Of a DNA stretch of 64,000 bases, positions 1 through 8,822 are shown in pieces. The stretch is taken from NCBI RefSeq assembly GCF_002300165.1, contig NZ_MLCE01000030.1:21382-85381 (forward strand), written 5' to 3'. The notes under the pieces are model-generated. The model was not told the origin of the DNA. It saw only the letters and a program-made list of their open reading frames with translations, and ran no database searches. This DNA is from Streptomyces sp. Tue6028 (lineage in GTDB: Bacteria; Actinomycetota; Actinomycetes; Streptomycetales; Streptomycetaceae). A program made the translations under genes and the position numbers. Within the stretch, counting starts at the first letter, position 1. Every line of letters starts with the position of its first letter.

Positions 1-1
1 G

Positions 2-775
2 GAGCTCGTGCGGATGGTGCTCGCCGGCGAGCACCCGGGGATCGTGTACGGGGGGCTCGTCGAGGTCGTCGACGCGGCCGAGTTCGACTCCACCCGGGAA
101 CGGCATCCCGAGATCGAACGGCACCTCGGCATCGCCGACCTCGTCGTCGTCAACAAGGTCGACCGTGCCGCCGACGGCGAACGAGTGCTGCGCACCGTCC
201 GGGAGCTCGCCGGCCGCGCCGCCGTCGTCCCCGCCACGTACGGTCGTATCGATCCGGAGTTCCTCTTCGACTGCCGGCCGAGCGAGGAACGCGTCGGACA
301 GCTGTCCTTCGACGATCTGCACGACGAGGGCGAGCACGGGCAGGAGCACGAGGAGGGGCATGACGGCCACGGGCACGCGGCGCCCGGTCACACCGGTCAT
401 CTGCACTCCGCCTACGAATCCGTCTCCTTCAGCTCCGAGGTGCCGCTCGACCCGCGGAGGCTGATGGCCTTCCTCGACAGCCGGCCGGAGGGTCTCTACC
501 GCATCAAGGGGTACGTCGACTTCGGCGTGCAGGACACCGCCAACCGCTACGCCGTCCACGCCGTCGGAAGGTTTCTGCGCTTCTACCCGGAACCCTGGGG
601 CCGCGCCGAGGAGCGCCTCACCCAGCTCGTCCTGATCGGCTCCGGCATCGACGCGGCGGCACTGGCCAAGGAGCTGGAGGCATGCAAGGAGGACGCCCCA
701 CACGCCGACGAGCACAGCATGTGGGGCGTCCTCCGCTACGTACAGGCCCCCGACGACACGGACCCCGACCGCTGA
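2..775 (+). CDS. CobW/COG0523 family GTPase, 5' end outside window
   Basis: This is the C-terminal part of a G3E-family P-loop GTPase; the reading frame is open to the left edge, so the start and the Walker A motif lie outside. Visible are the guanine-specificity motif NKVD near residue 53, a histidine-rich linker (many His/Asp/Glu between about residues 105 and 135), and the typical C-terminal CobW_C domain ending in a PEPW-containing segment. The His-rich stretch is what such proteins use to bind Zn or other metals, so a metal chaperone or metal-insertion role is likely. The exact client is unknown. The gene converges on parC with a 48-base gap and no strong terminator. Confidence 0.85.
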   Translation, partial: ELVRMVLAGEHPGIVYGGLVEVVDAAEFDSTRERHPEIERHLGIADLVVVNKVDRAADGERVLRTVRELAGRAAVVPATYGRIDPEFLFDCRPSEERVGQLSFDDLHDEGEHGQEHEEGHDGHGHAAPGHTGHLHSAYESVSFSSEVPLDPRRLMAFLDSRPEGLYRIKGYVDFGVQDTANRYAVHAVGRFLRFYPEPWGRAEERLTQLVLIGSGIDAAALAKELEACKEDAPHADEHSMWGVLRYVQAPDDTDPDR

Positions 776-823
776 GACGCGGCGGCCAGGGCCCCTGAGC
801 TCTGAGCGGACAGGGCCCGCGGA

Positions 824-3283
824 CTACACCGGGCCCGCCACCACGGCCACCGTCTTCGCGAGGGACACGCCCGAGCCGTCGCGGCGCGGGTCGACGTCCG
901 GCAGCTCGACCGGTGTGCCGTTCTTCTGCGCGGCCCGAGCGGGCGTCGCGCCGGCCCAGGCCAGCGACAGGCAGTCCTCGCCCTTCAGGAACCGCTGGCA
1001 GCGCACACCACCCGTGGCGCGGCCCTTGCGCGGGTACTGGTCGAACGGGGTGAGCTTGGCCGTGGTCTGGACGGAGTCGTCCAGCGTGCCGCGGGATCCC
1101 GCGACCGTGAACACCACCGCGTCGACCGCGGGATCGACGGCGGTGAAGGAGATCACCTTGGCGCCGTCGGTGAGCTTGATGCCCGCCATGCCGCCCGCGG
1201 CCCGGCCCTGCGGGCGGACCTGCGAGGCCTGGTAGCGCAGCAGCTGGGCGTCGTCCGTGATGAAGACGAGGTCCTCCTCGCCGGTGCGCAGCTCCGCGGC
1301 GCCGACGATGCGGTCGCCGTCCTTGAGCGCGATGACCTCCAACTCCTCCTTGTTCGAGGGGTAGTCGGGGACCACACGCTTGACGACGCCCTGTTCCGTG
1401 CCGACGGCCAGTCCCGGCGACGACTCGTCGAGCGTCGTCAGACACACCACCGTCTCGTCCGCCTCCAGGGAGGACAGGAACTCCGAGATGGGCGCGCCTC
1501 CGGAGAGGTTGGGCGCTGTGGCCGTCTCCGGCAGTTGCGGGAGGTCGATCACGTTCAGCCGCAGGAGGCGGCCGGAGGACGTGACCACGCCCACCTCGCC
1601 GAGCGCGGTCGCGGGCACCGCGGAGACGATCACGTCGTGCTTGGTGCGCCGGGCCTCCGCGGCGTCCGCGAACGCGTCGCCGTTCGCCGTGCGCGCCAGC
1701 AGGCCCGTGGAGGACAGCAGCACCCGGCACGGGTCGTCCGCCACCTGGAGCGGGACCGTCGTGGCGGGCGCGCCCGCGGACTCGAGGAGCACGGTGCGCC
1801 GGTCGGTGCCGAACTTCTTGGCGACCGCGGCCAGTTCGGCGGAGACGAGCTTGCGCAGCTCCGTGTCCGACTCCAGGATCCCGGTCAGCTCGTCGATCTC
1901 GCCGTTCAGCCGGTCGCGCTCCGACTCCAGCTCGATGCGGTCGAACTTGGTGAGCCGGCGCAGCGGCGTGTCGAGGATGTACTGCGTCTGCACCTCGGAG
2001 AGCGAGAACCGCTCGATCAGGCGCTCCTTGGCCTGCGCGGAGTTCTCGCTGGAGCGGATGAGGCGGATGACCTCGTCGATGTCCAGCAGGGCGACGAGGA
2101 GACCCTCGACCAGGTGCAGCCGGTCGCGCTTCTTGCCGCGACGGAACTCGCTGCGACGGCGGACGACCTCGAAGCGGTGGTCGAGGTAGACCTCCAGGAG
2201 CTCCTTGAGGCCCAGGGTGAGCGGCTGACCGTCCACCAGCGCCACGTTGTTGATGCCGAAGGACTCCTCCATCGGCGTCAGCTTGTAGAGCTGTTCGAGG
2301 ACGGCCTCCGGCACGAAGCCGTTCTTGACCTCGATGACCAGGCGCAGTCCGTGCGCACGGTCGGTGAGGTCCTTGACGTCCGCGATGCCCTGGAGCTTCT
2401 TGGAGCCGACCAGGTCCTTGATCTTCGAGATCACCTTCTCCGGGCCGACGGTGAAGGGCAGTTCGGTGACGACGAGGCCCTTGCGGCGCGCGGTCACGTT
2501 CTCCACGGAGACCGTGGCGCGGATCTTGAAGGTGCCCCGGCCGTTCTCGTACGCGTCCCTGATGCCGGACAGGCCGACGATCCGGCCGCCCGTGGGCAGG
2601 TCGGGGCCCGGGACGTACTTCATCAGCGTGTCGAGGTCGGCGCCGGGGTGGCGGATCAGGTGCCGGGCGGCGGCGATCACCTCGCCGAGGTTGTGCGGCG
2701 GCATGTTGGTGGCCATGCCGACGGCGATGCCCTGCGAGCCGTTGACCAGGAGGTTCGGATACGCGGCGGGGAGGACCCCGGGCTCCTGCTCCTGGCCGTC
2801 GTAGTTCGGCGTGAAATCGACCGTGTCCTCGTCGATGGACTCGGTCATCAGTGACGTGGCGTCGGCCATCCGGCACTCGGTGTAGCGCATCGCGGCCGGC
2901 GGGTCGTCGTTGCCCAGCGAGCCGAAGTTGCCGTGGCCGTCGACCAGCGGCAGGCGCATCGAGAAGGGCTGGGCCAGGCGCACCAGCGCGTCGTAGATCG
3001 ACGCGTCGCCGTGCGGGTGGAGCTTACCCATGACCTCGCCGACGACGCGGGCGCACTTCACGTAGCCGCGGTCGGGGCGCAGGCCCATCTCGTTCATCTG
3101 GTAGACGATGCGGCGGTGCACGGGCTTGAGCCCGTCCCGGGCGTCCGGCAGGGCTCGCGAGTAGATGACCGAGTACGCGTACTCAAGGAAGGAGCCCTGC
3201 ATCTCGTCCACGACGTCGATGTCGAGGATCTTCTCCTCGTACGAGTCGTCGGGCGGCGGGGTCTTCGTGCTGCGGCGGGCCAT
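824..3283 (-). CDS. parC: DNA topoisomerase IV / gyrase-like subunit A
   Basis: This 819-residue type IIA topoisomerase A subunit breaks and rejoins DNA together with a ParE/GyrB partner. The catalytic tyrosine is Y134 in AMRYTEC. The quinolone-region segment HGDASIYDAL lies at residues 91-100, and the C-terminal half has the beta-propeller repeat pattern. The start is ATG 3283, preceded by AAGGAG eight bases upstream; the frame stays open further upstream but is low-complexity there. No gyrB/parE gene is adjacent. In Streptomyces the true gyrA normally sits next to gyrB near the origin, so this separate copy is more likely parC. That assignment rests on context and memory, not on a residue that separates the two. 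Confidence 0.88.
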   Translation of the reverse strand: MARRSTKTPPPDDSYEEKILDIDVVDEMQGSFLEYAYSVIYSRALPDARDGLKPVHRRIVYQMNEMGLRPDRGYVKCARVVGEVMGKLHPHGDASIYDALVRLAQPFSMRLPLVDGHGNFGSLGNDDPPAAMRYTECRMADATSLMTESIDEDTVDFTPNYDGQEQEPGVLPAAYPNLLVNGSQGIAVGMATNMPPHNLGEVIAAARHLIRHPGADLDTLMKYVPGPDLPTGGRIVGLSGIRDAYENGRGTFKIRATVSVENVTARRKGLVVTELPFTVGPEKVISKIKDLVGSKKLQGIADVKDLTDRAHGLRLVIEVKNGFVPEAVLEQLYKLTPMEESFGINNVALVDGQPLTLGLKELLEVYLDHRFEVVRRRSEFRRGKKRDRLHLVEGLLVALLDIDEVIRLIRSSENSAQAKERLIERFSLSEVQTQYILDTPLRRLTKFDRIELESERDRLNGEIDELTGILESDTELRKLVSAELAAVAKKFGTDRRTVLLESAGAPATTVPLQVADDPCRVLLSSTGLLARTANGDAFADAAEARRTKHDVIVSAVPATALGEVGVVTSSGRLLRLNVIDLPQLPETATAPNLSGGAPISEFLSSLEADETVVCLTTLDESSPGLAVGTEQGVVKRVVPDYPSNKEELEVIALKDGDRIVGAAELRTGEEDLVFITDDAQLLRYQASQVRPQGRAAGGMAGIKLTDGAKVISFTAVDPAVDAVVFTVAGSRGTLDDSVQTTAKLTPFDQYPRKGRATGGVRCQRFLKGEDCLSLAWAGATPARAAQKNGTPVELPDVDPRRDGSGVSLAKTVAVVAGPV

Positions 3284-3399
3284 CGCTGCTGCGGCTCCTT
3301 CACAGTCTCTGCCGGGGCATGAACGGGTTCTGACGCGGACCATTGTGGACCGCCCCACTGACATCGTGGACCGCGACCCGTCCGTAGCGGGTCTCGCGA

Positions 3400-3585
3400 C
3401 CCTTCCGTGACAGGTCCCGGACCCGGTCCGAGGAGGGTCCCGGCCGCGTTCCGCGACAGGCCCCGGACCCGGTCGGTGACGAGTCCCCGGCCCTCGCGAA
3501 GACAATCACCGGACCTGTCCACGACAGATCCCCGGACCTGTCCACGACCGGTCCCGGACCTGCCCTCGCCGAATTCCGGGCCGCG
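3400..3585. repeat. degenerate tandem repeats between parC and the M16 operon
   Basis: Within the 508-base divergent gap (3284-3791) the sequence repeatedly cycles through variants of CCGGACCTGTCCACGACAG, CCGGACCCGGTCGGTGAC and similar words at roughly 20-40 base intervals. The clearest adjacent copies are around 3511-3565. The words are themselves partly palindromic (GGACC...GGTCC). No gene, convincing RNA or coding pattern is seen here. The promoters of parC and the peptidase pair must lie in or beside this block. Confidence 0.55.
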
Positions 3586-3791
3586 TCCACGGCACGCCGG
3601 GAGACCTGCTCGCGGCACACCGGGGTTTCCGTCCGCGGCGTGTCCCGCCGACTCGCCCGGCAGGGACCGTAGTACACGTGAGTCTCGCTCTCGGCGTACG
3701 GGGTGCGGGAACTTCGCCAGCTTTCCGCGCGCTTGCATACAGTGGCAGGACCGACAGGAAAAGGCAGTTTTCCGCGATCGAAGGGACGTAC

Positions 3792-5147
3792 ATGCCCATG
3801 GGTCACACGGCCACAGCCGAGGCAGGCTCCGGCGGCCTGACAGCGACCGAGCACCGCCTGGCCAACGGCCTGCGCGTGGTGCTCTCCGAGGACCACCTGA
3901 CCCCGGTCGCGGCGGTGTGCCTCTGGTACGACGTCGGCTCGCGCCACGAGGTCAACGGCCGTACCGGACTTGCTCACCTCTTCGAGCACCTGATGTTCCA
4001 GGGCTCCAAGCAGGTCCACGGAAACGGCCACTTCGAGCTCGTCCAGGGCGCCGGTGGTTCGCTCAACGGCACGACGAGCTTCGAGCGCACCAACTACTTC
4101 GAGACCATGCCCACCCACCAGCTGGAGCTCGCGCTCTGGCTGGAGGCCGACCGCATGGGCTCGCTGCTCGCCGCGCTCGACGAGGAGTCGATGGAGAACC
4201 AGCGCGACGTCGTGAAGAACGAGCGTCGTCAGCGCTACGACAACGTCCCGTACGGCACCGCGTTCGAGAAGCTGACCGCGCTGGCGTACCCCGAGGGCCA
4301 CCCGTACCACCACACCCCCATCGGGTCGATGGCGGACCTGGACGCCGCCACCCTGGAGGACGCGCGTGCGTTCTTCCGCACGTACTACGCGCCCAACAAC
4401 GCGGTCCTGTCGGTCGTCGGTGACATCGATCCGCAGCAGACGCTCGCCTGGATCGAGAAGTACTTCGGTTCGATCCCCGGACACGACGGCAAGCCCGCGC
4501 CGCGCGACGGCTCGCTGCCCGACGTCATCGGCGAGCAGCTGCGCGAGGTCGTCGAGGAAGAGGTCCCGGCGCGCGCCCTGATGGCCGCCTACCGGCTCCC
4601 GGAGGACGGCACGCGCGCGTGCGACGCGGCCGACCTCGCCCTCACCGTCCTCGGCGGTGGCGAGTCGTCCCGGCTCTACAACCGGCTGGTCCGCCGCGAC
4701 CGCACCGCCGTCGCGGCCGGGTTCGGCCTGCTCAGGCTCGCCGGAGCGCCCTCCCTGGGATGGCTCGACGTGAAGACGTCCGGAGACGTCGAGGTCCCGG
4801 TCATCGAGGCCGCCGTCGACGCGGAGCTCGCCCGGTTCGCCGAGGAGGGGCCCACCGCCGAGGAGATGGAGCGGGCGCAGGCCCAGCTGGAGCGCGAGTG
4901 GCTGGACCGGCTGGGCACGGTCGCGGGCCGCGCCGACGAACTGTGCCGGTTCGCCGTCCTGTTCGGCGACCCGCAGCTCGCCCTGACCGCCGTGCAGCGC
5001 GTCCTCGCCGTCACCGCCGAGGAGGTCCAGGAGATCGCCAAGGCCCGGCTGCGCCCCGACAACCGCGCGGTGCTCGTCTACGAGCCGATCGCCGAGGCCC
5101 CTCAGGCCGCCGAAACCACCGACGAAGACGAGGAGTCGGCGAAGTGA
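3792..5147 (+). CDS. M16 family zinc peptidase, catalytic subunit
   Basis: This 451-residue insulinase-type (M16) metalloprotease has the inverted zinc motif HLFEH at residues 62-66 and a third ligand glutamate near E144 in the segment ENQRDVVKNE. The start is ATG 3792 with GAAGGGA upstream; the longer open frame above it has no ribosome site. It overlaps the next gene by four bases (GTGA), so the two are translationally coupled. The pair matches the two-subunit bacterial M16B arrangement, with one zinc-bearing subunit and one substrate-gripping subunit. Its natural substrate is not known. No signal peptide is visible, so it probably acts in the cytoplasm. Confidence 0.93.
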   Translation: MPMGHTATAEAGSGGLTATEHRLANGLRVVLSEDHLTPVAAVCLWYDVGSRHEVNGRTGLAHLFEHLMFQGSKQVHGNGHFELVQGAGGSLNGTTSFERTNYFETMPTHQLELALWLEADRMGSLLAALDEESMENQRDVVKNERRQRYDNVPYGTAFEKLTALAYPEGHPYHHTPIGSMADLDAATLEDARAFFRTYYAPNNAVLSVVGDIDPQQTLAWIEKYFGSIPGHDGKPAPRDGSLPDVIGEQLREVVEEEVPARALMAAYRLPEDGTRACDAADLALTVLGGGESSRLYNRLVRRDRTAVAAGFGLLRLAGAPSLGWLDVKTSGDVEVPVIEAAVDAELARFAEEGPTAEEMERAQAQLEREWLDRLGTVAGRADELCRFAVLFGDPQLALTAVQRVLAVTAEEVQEIAKARLRPDNRAVLVYEPIAEAPQAAETTDEDEESAK

Positions 5148-6544
5148 CCGAGCTCGCGAGCATGGATTTCCACCCGCAGCCCCAGGCGGGCGAGGCCAAG
5201 CCCTGGGCGTTCCCGGCCCCCGAGCGCGGCACTCTGGACAACGGCCTGACGGTGCTGCGCTGCCACCGCCCCGGTCAGCAGGTCGTCGCCGTCGAGGTGC
5301 TGCTCGCGGCGCCCCTGGAGGCCGAGCCCGCCGGTCTGGACGGCGTCGCCACCATCATGGCGCGGGCCTTCTCGGAGGGCACGGACAAGCACTCCGCCGA
5401 GGAGTTCGCCGCGGAGCTGGAGCGCTGCGGCGCCACGCTGGACGCGCACGCGGACCACCCCGGCGTGCGTCTGTCGCTCGAAGTCCCCGTCTCCCGCCTG
5501 CCCAAGGCGCTCGGTCTGCTGGCCGACGCCCTGCGGGCACCGGCGTTCGCGGACAGCGAGGTCGAGCGGCTGGTGCGCAACCGGCTGGACGAGATCCCGC
5601 ACGAGACGGCCAACCCGGCCCGCCGCGCCGCCAAGGAGCTCTCCAAGGAGCTGTTCCCGTCGACCTCGCGCATGTCGCGCCCGCGGCAGGGCACCGAGGA
5701 GACCGTCGAGAGCATCGACTCGGCGGCCGTGCGCGCCTTCTACGAGAAGCACGTGCGTCCCGCGACCGGCACCGCGGTCATCGTCGGTGACCTCACCGGC
5801 GTCGACGTCGACGAACTGCTCGGCGACACGCTCGGCGCCTGGACCGGCTCGTCCGCCGAGCCGCGCCCGGTGCCGCCGGTGAGCGCCGACGACACGGGCC
5901 GCGTGATCATCGTCGACCGGCCCGGCGCCGTCCAGACGCAGCTGCTCATCGGCCGTGTGGGGGCCGACCGGCACGACCGTGTGTGGCCCGCCCAGGTGCT
6001 CGGCACCTACTGCCTCGGCGGCACCCTCACCTCACGTCTGGACCGGGTCCTGCGCGAGGAGAAGGGATACACCTACGGCGTACGGGCGTTCGGCCAGGTC
6101 CTGCGGGCCGCGCCGTCGTCCTCCGCGGGCACCACGGGCGTGGCGATGCTCGCCATCAGCGGCTCCGTGGACACCCCGAACACGGGTCCGGCGCTCGACG
6201 ACCTGTGGAAGGTGCTCCGCACCCTCGCCGCGGAGGGTCTGACCGATGCGGAACGGGACGTCGCCGTGCAGAACCTGGTCGGTGTGGCGCCCCTCAAGTT
6301 CGAGACCGCGGCGGCCGTGGCGAGCACACTCGCGGACCAGGTCGAGCAGTTCCTGCCCGACGACTACCAGGCGACGCTGTATCAGCAGCTGGCCGCGACG
6401 GGCACCGTGGAGGCCACGGCGGCCGTCGTGAACGCCTTCCCGGTGGACCGGCTGGTGACGGTCCTGGTGGGCGACGCCGAGCAGATCAAGGAGCCCGTCC
6501 AGGCCCTCGGAATCGGTGAAGTGACCGTCGTGACGGCCGAGTAG
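5144..6544 (+). CDS. M16 family peptidase, non-catalytic partner subunit
   Basis: This 466-residue M16-fold protein has lost the HxxEH zinc site; the equivalent stretch reads GVATIMARAFSEGT. It keeps the paired Arg/Tyr substrate-binding region (SRLDRVLREEKGYTYGV, about residues 295-311) that is typical of the partner subunit of M16B heterodimers. The start is GTG 5144, inside the stop of the upstream catalytic subunit. A strong hairpin terminator follows 22 bases after the stop, so the two-gene operon ends here. Confidence 0.92.
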   Translation: MTELASMDFHPQPQAGEAKPWAFPAPERGTLDNGLTVLRCHRPGQQVVAVEVLLAAPLEAEPAGLDGVATIMARAFSEGTDKHSAEEFAAELERCGATLDAHADHPGVRLSLEVPVSRLPKALGLLADALRAPAFADSEVERLVRNRLDEIPHETANPARRAAKELSKELFPSTSRMSRPRQGTEETVESIDSAAVRAFYEKHVRPATGTAVIVGDLTGVDVDELLGDTLGAWTGSSAEPRPVPPVSADDTGRVIIVDRPGAVQTQLLIGRVGADRHDRVWPAQVLGTYCLGGTLTSRLDRVLREEKGYTYGVRAFGQVLRAAPSSSAGTTGVAMLAISGSVDTPNTGPALDDLWKVLRTLAAEGLTDAERDVAVQNLVGVAPLKFETAAAVASTLADQVEQFLPDDYQATLYQQLAATGTVEATAAVVNAFPVDRLVTVLVGDAEQIKEPVQALGIGEVTVVTAE

Positions 6545-6565
6545 AACGGCACCAAGTCTCGGAGG

Positions 6566-6600
6566 CCCAGGTGACGCTTACGTCACCTGGGTCTCGCTTT
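6566..6600 (+). terminator. intrinsic terminator of the M16 operon
   Basis: A perfect 11-bp stem CCCAGGTGACG / CGTCACCTGGG with a 4-base CTTA loop (6566-6591) is followed by a T-containing run (TCTCGCTTTG). It lies 22 bases after the stop of the second M16 gene. Confidence 0.85.
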
Positions 6601-6686
6601 GTCCGGACTCTCTCCTCGATTTGTCCGTATTGGGAGGGAGGTTGCCTGTCTGCCCTGTGGCATGCACTACAAAAACCGTGATCCGT

Positions 6687-6716
6687 TTGTTGTTTGAAAG
6701 ACGCCCCGTCTAGCGT
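6687..6716 (+). promoter_or_regulatory. possible promoter of the riboswitch-M23 transcript
   Basis: TTGTTG at 6687-6692 and TAGCGT at 6711-6716 are separated by 18 bases, about 50 bases ahead of the riboswitch core. The match to the vegetative consensus is modest, and it was chosen mainly because it sits where the leader should begin. Confidence 0.35.
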
Positions 6717-6764
6717 CGATCCGGCTGTTCGCCAGGCAATGCGCCGCGCCCGCGGCACCGGACA

Positions 6765-6912
6765 GCCATCGCCGAGTCCCCGTACGGCGCGAGCCAGGGG
6801 AGCCGGGGACCCATACGCAGTCCCTGGGGTGAATCGGACACCCTCCCGGAGGGGGTCCGTAGGAGACCTTCCTGCTCCGAACCCGTCAGCTAACCCGGTA
6901 GGCGAGAAGGAA
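6765..6912 (+). promoter_or_regulatory. ydaO-type cyclic di-AMP riboswitch
   Basis: The leader of the M23 peptidase contains the conserved blocks of the ydaO/yuaA RNA: GAGCCGGGGACCC, then GGGGTGAATC, then TAGGAGACCTTCCTGCTCCG, then AACCCGTCAGCTAACCCGGT followed by AGGCGAGA. A closing P1 stem can form between TCGCC at 6769-6773 and GGCGA at 6901-6905. The family binds cyclic di-AMP and in actinomycetes typically sits before cell-wall hydrolase genes, turning expression down when the ligand is high. Its 3' edge is only 20-odd bases from the start codon. No separate terminator hairpin is obvious between them, so control may be through the P1 switch or ribosome access. Confidence 0.93.
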
Positions 6913-6931
6913 GGAAAGGACCAGCCCCTAC

Positions 6932-7696
6932 ATGGCGTTCACCTGTGGCACCGGGAAGCATCGTCGTCCGAGCCGCGTGAAGCGCACCACCACGAACGCC
7001 GTCGGCGTCGCGGCGCTCACCACCACCGGCGTCGTCGGGGCGCTGGCCGCACCCGCGCTCGCCGCCGAGCCCTCCGTCGAGCAGACCGGACTGACCCCGG
7101 TCGTCAGCCTCGGCGACTCGGTCGCCGAGCAGATCGACGAGCAGGCCGTTGCGCAGCAGCGCGCCGCCGACGAGGCCGCGGCGCTGAAGAAGGCGGAGGA
7201 GGCCGCCCGCAAGCGGGCCGCCGAGGAGGCCAAGAAGAAGCGTGAGGCCAAGGAGCGCGCCGCCCGTGAGGCCGAGCGCAAGCGCCTCAACTCCTTCGTC
7301 CTGCCGATCACCGGCTCGTACGTCTCCACGGGCTACAAGACCGGTGGCAGCCTCTGGTCCTCCGGCAGCCACACCGGCGTCGACTTCCACGCGGCGTCCG
7401 GCACCCCGGTCCACGCCGTCGGCTCGGGCACGGTCGTCACGGCCGGCTGGGGCGGCGCCTACGGCAACCAGGTCGTGATCAAGATGCACGACGGTACGTA
7501 CACCATGTACGGCCACCTGTCGTCCATCGGCGTCTCCGTCGGCCAGGCGGTCACCCCGGGGCAGCAGATAGCCCTCTCCGGGTCCACCGGGAACACCACC
7601 GGACCGCACCTCCACTTCGAGGCCCGTACGACCGCGGAGTACGGCTCGGACATGAACCCCGTCGGCTACCTCCGCGCGCGCGGTGTGAGCGTCTGA
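6932..7696 (+). CDS. secreted M23 (LytM) peptidoglycan endopeptidase
   Basis: This 254-residue exported cell-wall hydrolase has an N-terminal basic region and hydrophobic segment (residues 18-44, ending APALA-A). A highly charged Ala/Glu/Lys/Arg coiled coil follows at about 62-118, then the M23 domain at about 121-250. The zinc ligands are visible as H147 and D151 in HTGVD and H226/H228 in GPHLHFE, so the enzyme looks active. The start is ATG 6932 with AAGGA about 12 bases upstream. The gene sits directly behind a c-di-AMP riboswitch, linking wall remodelling to the second messenger that also controls potassium and osmotic balance. Confidence 0.93.
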   Translation: MAFTCGTGKHRRPSRVKRTTTNAVGVAALTTTGVVGALAAPALAAEPSVEQTGLTPVVSLGDSVAEQIDEQAVAQQRAADEAAALKKAEEAARKRAAEEAKKKREAKERAAREAERKRLNSFVLPITGSYVSTGYKTGGSLWSSGSHTGVDFHAASGTPVHAVGSGTVVTAGWGGAYGNQVVIKMHDGTYTMYGHLSSIGVSVGQAVTPGQQIALSGSTGNTTGPHLHFEARTTAEYGSDMNPVGYLRARGVSV

Positions 7697-7790
7697 CGCA
7701 CCTCCGCCCGCGGGGCACGGACGTCCGACGCGCCGCCGCTCGCGCGGTGCGGACCTCCGACGTCCGCTCCGCGACTTCTTCACGACTTTG

Positions 7791-7826
7791 GATGCCCCGG
7801 CTCACCGAGCCGGGGCATCGTCGTTT
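7791..7826 (+). terminator. intrinsic terminator after the M23 gene
   Basis: A perfect 13-bp stem GATGCCCCGGCTC / GAGCCGGGGCATC with a 3-base loop (7791-7819) is followed by GTCGTTTC. It separates the M23 gene from the GntR gene. Confidence 0.85.
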
Positions 7827-7957
7827 CGGCCGGTCATCTGTCCAAAAAATATCCATGGATTCCGGCCTCCCGTCGGAAATTCCGGCTGCCTGCAATAGAG
7901 TCACTGAACAGGCGTCAATCGATGGCGTTTCGCGGGCATTAAAGCGGAGGTCCGGTC

Positions 7958-8653
7958 ATGCGTATTCCGGCGCACTCGGTATGCACGGCGATCCGTGACG
8001 ACATCGTCGCGGGCGTCTACGAGCGCGGCAGCCGGCTCACCGAGGAACTGCTCGCCCGCCGCTACGGCGTCTCGCGTGTCCCCGTGCGCGAGGCCCTGCG
8101 CACTCTGGAGGCCGAGGGCTTCGTCGTCACCCGACGGCACGCGGGCGCCTGTGTCGCCGAGCCGACCGAGCAGGAGGCGTCGGACCTGCTGGAGATGCGG
8201 ATGCTGCTGGAGCCGCTGGGTGCGGCGCGGGCCGCCCAGCGCCGCACCGAAGCCCATCTGAAGGTGCTCCGGGGCCTGGTCAGGCTCGGTCAGGAGCGCG
8301 CCAGGAGGGGGCACAGCGAGGATCTGCGCTCCTTGGGCGGCTGGTTCCACGAGACCCTCGCGCAAGCCTCCGGCAGTCCGGCGCTGACCTCCACGCTCGC
8401 CCAGCTGCGGCACAAGATCGCCTGGATGTACACCGTGGAGGTGTCGGCCGGCCCGGCGGAGTCCTGGGCGGAGCACGGCGGGATCGTGGACGCCGTCGCG
8501 CGGGGCGACAGCGAGCGGGCGCGGTCGATCACGGCTCTGCACGCGGAGCGCGCGACGGCCGCGCACCGGCTGCGTTTTCCCGGCGGCGGGGACCGGGCGG
8601 AACGTGTGAGGACTTCGCAACATCCCGTAAACATGACGGGCGTGCGGCATTAA
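7958..8653 (+). CDS. GntR-family regulator, FadR/FCD type
   Basis: This 231-residue transcription factor has an N-terminal winged helix (about residues 5-70, with the GntR signature VSRVPVREALRTLEAEGFV) and an all-helical FCD effector domain (about 80-215). The start is ATG 7958 with GGAGG seven bases upstream. It stands alone between terminators and converges on ptsH. FCD regulators bind small organic acids, but the ligand cannot be told from sequence. An AT-rich stretch with TATCCATGGATTC near 7848-7862 upstream may contain its promoter or own operator. Confidence 0.88.
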   Translation: MRIPAHSVCTAIRDDIVAGVYERGSRLTEELLARRYGVSRVPVREALRTLEAEGFVVTRRHAGACVAEPTEQEASDLLEMRMLLEPLGAARAAQRRTEAHLKVLRGLVRLGQERARRGHSEDLRSLGGWFHETLAQASGSPALTSTLAQLRHKIAWMYTVEVSAGPAESWAEHGGIVDAVARGDSERARSITALHAERATAAHRLRFPGGGDRAERVRTSQHPVNMTGVRH

Positions 8654-8714
8654 CACGGGCGCCGTATACAAAGAGGAGTAATTCGCGGGGGATTATTTCT
8701 GCTGCCCGGAAACG

Positions 8715-8756
8715 GGAAAAGCAAAGGGCTCGTCCGAGATTCTCGGACGAGCCCTT
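8715..8756 (-). terminator. terminator of ptsH, facing the GntR gene
   Basis: Bases 8724-8737 (AAGGGCTCGTCCGA) pair perfectly with 8743-8756. On the minus strand the hairpin is followed by TTTGCTTTT, giving a proper tail for ptsH, whose stop is 66 bases upstream. It lies between two convergent genes, so it may also stop the GntR transcript. Confidence 0.8.
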
Positions 8757-8822
8757 CGGCGGATGTGCGGGACGGCGTTCTTTCGCCTTTCGGGGCGAAG
8801 GCCGCCGTCGCCGGCAATGCGC

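Noticed and set aside
776..823. Terminator between the CobW gene and parC
   Set aside because: Only GGGCCC words recur, and because GGGCCC is its own complement no convincing stem beyond six pairs forms.
1535..2854. Long open frames on the strand opposite parC, kdpD, xdh and other genes
   Set aside because: High GC leaves antisense frames open. They have no motifs, no ribosome sites and poor third-position bias.
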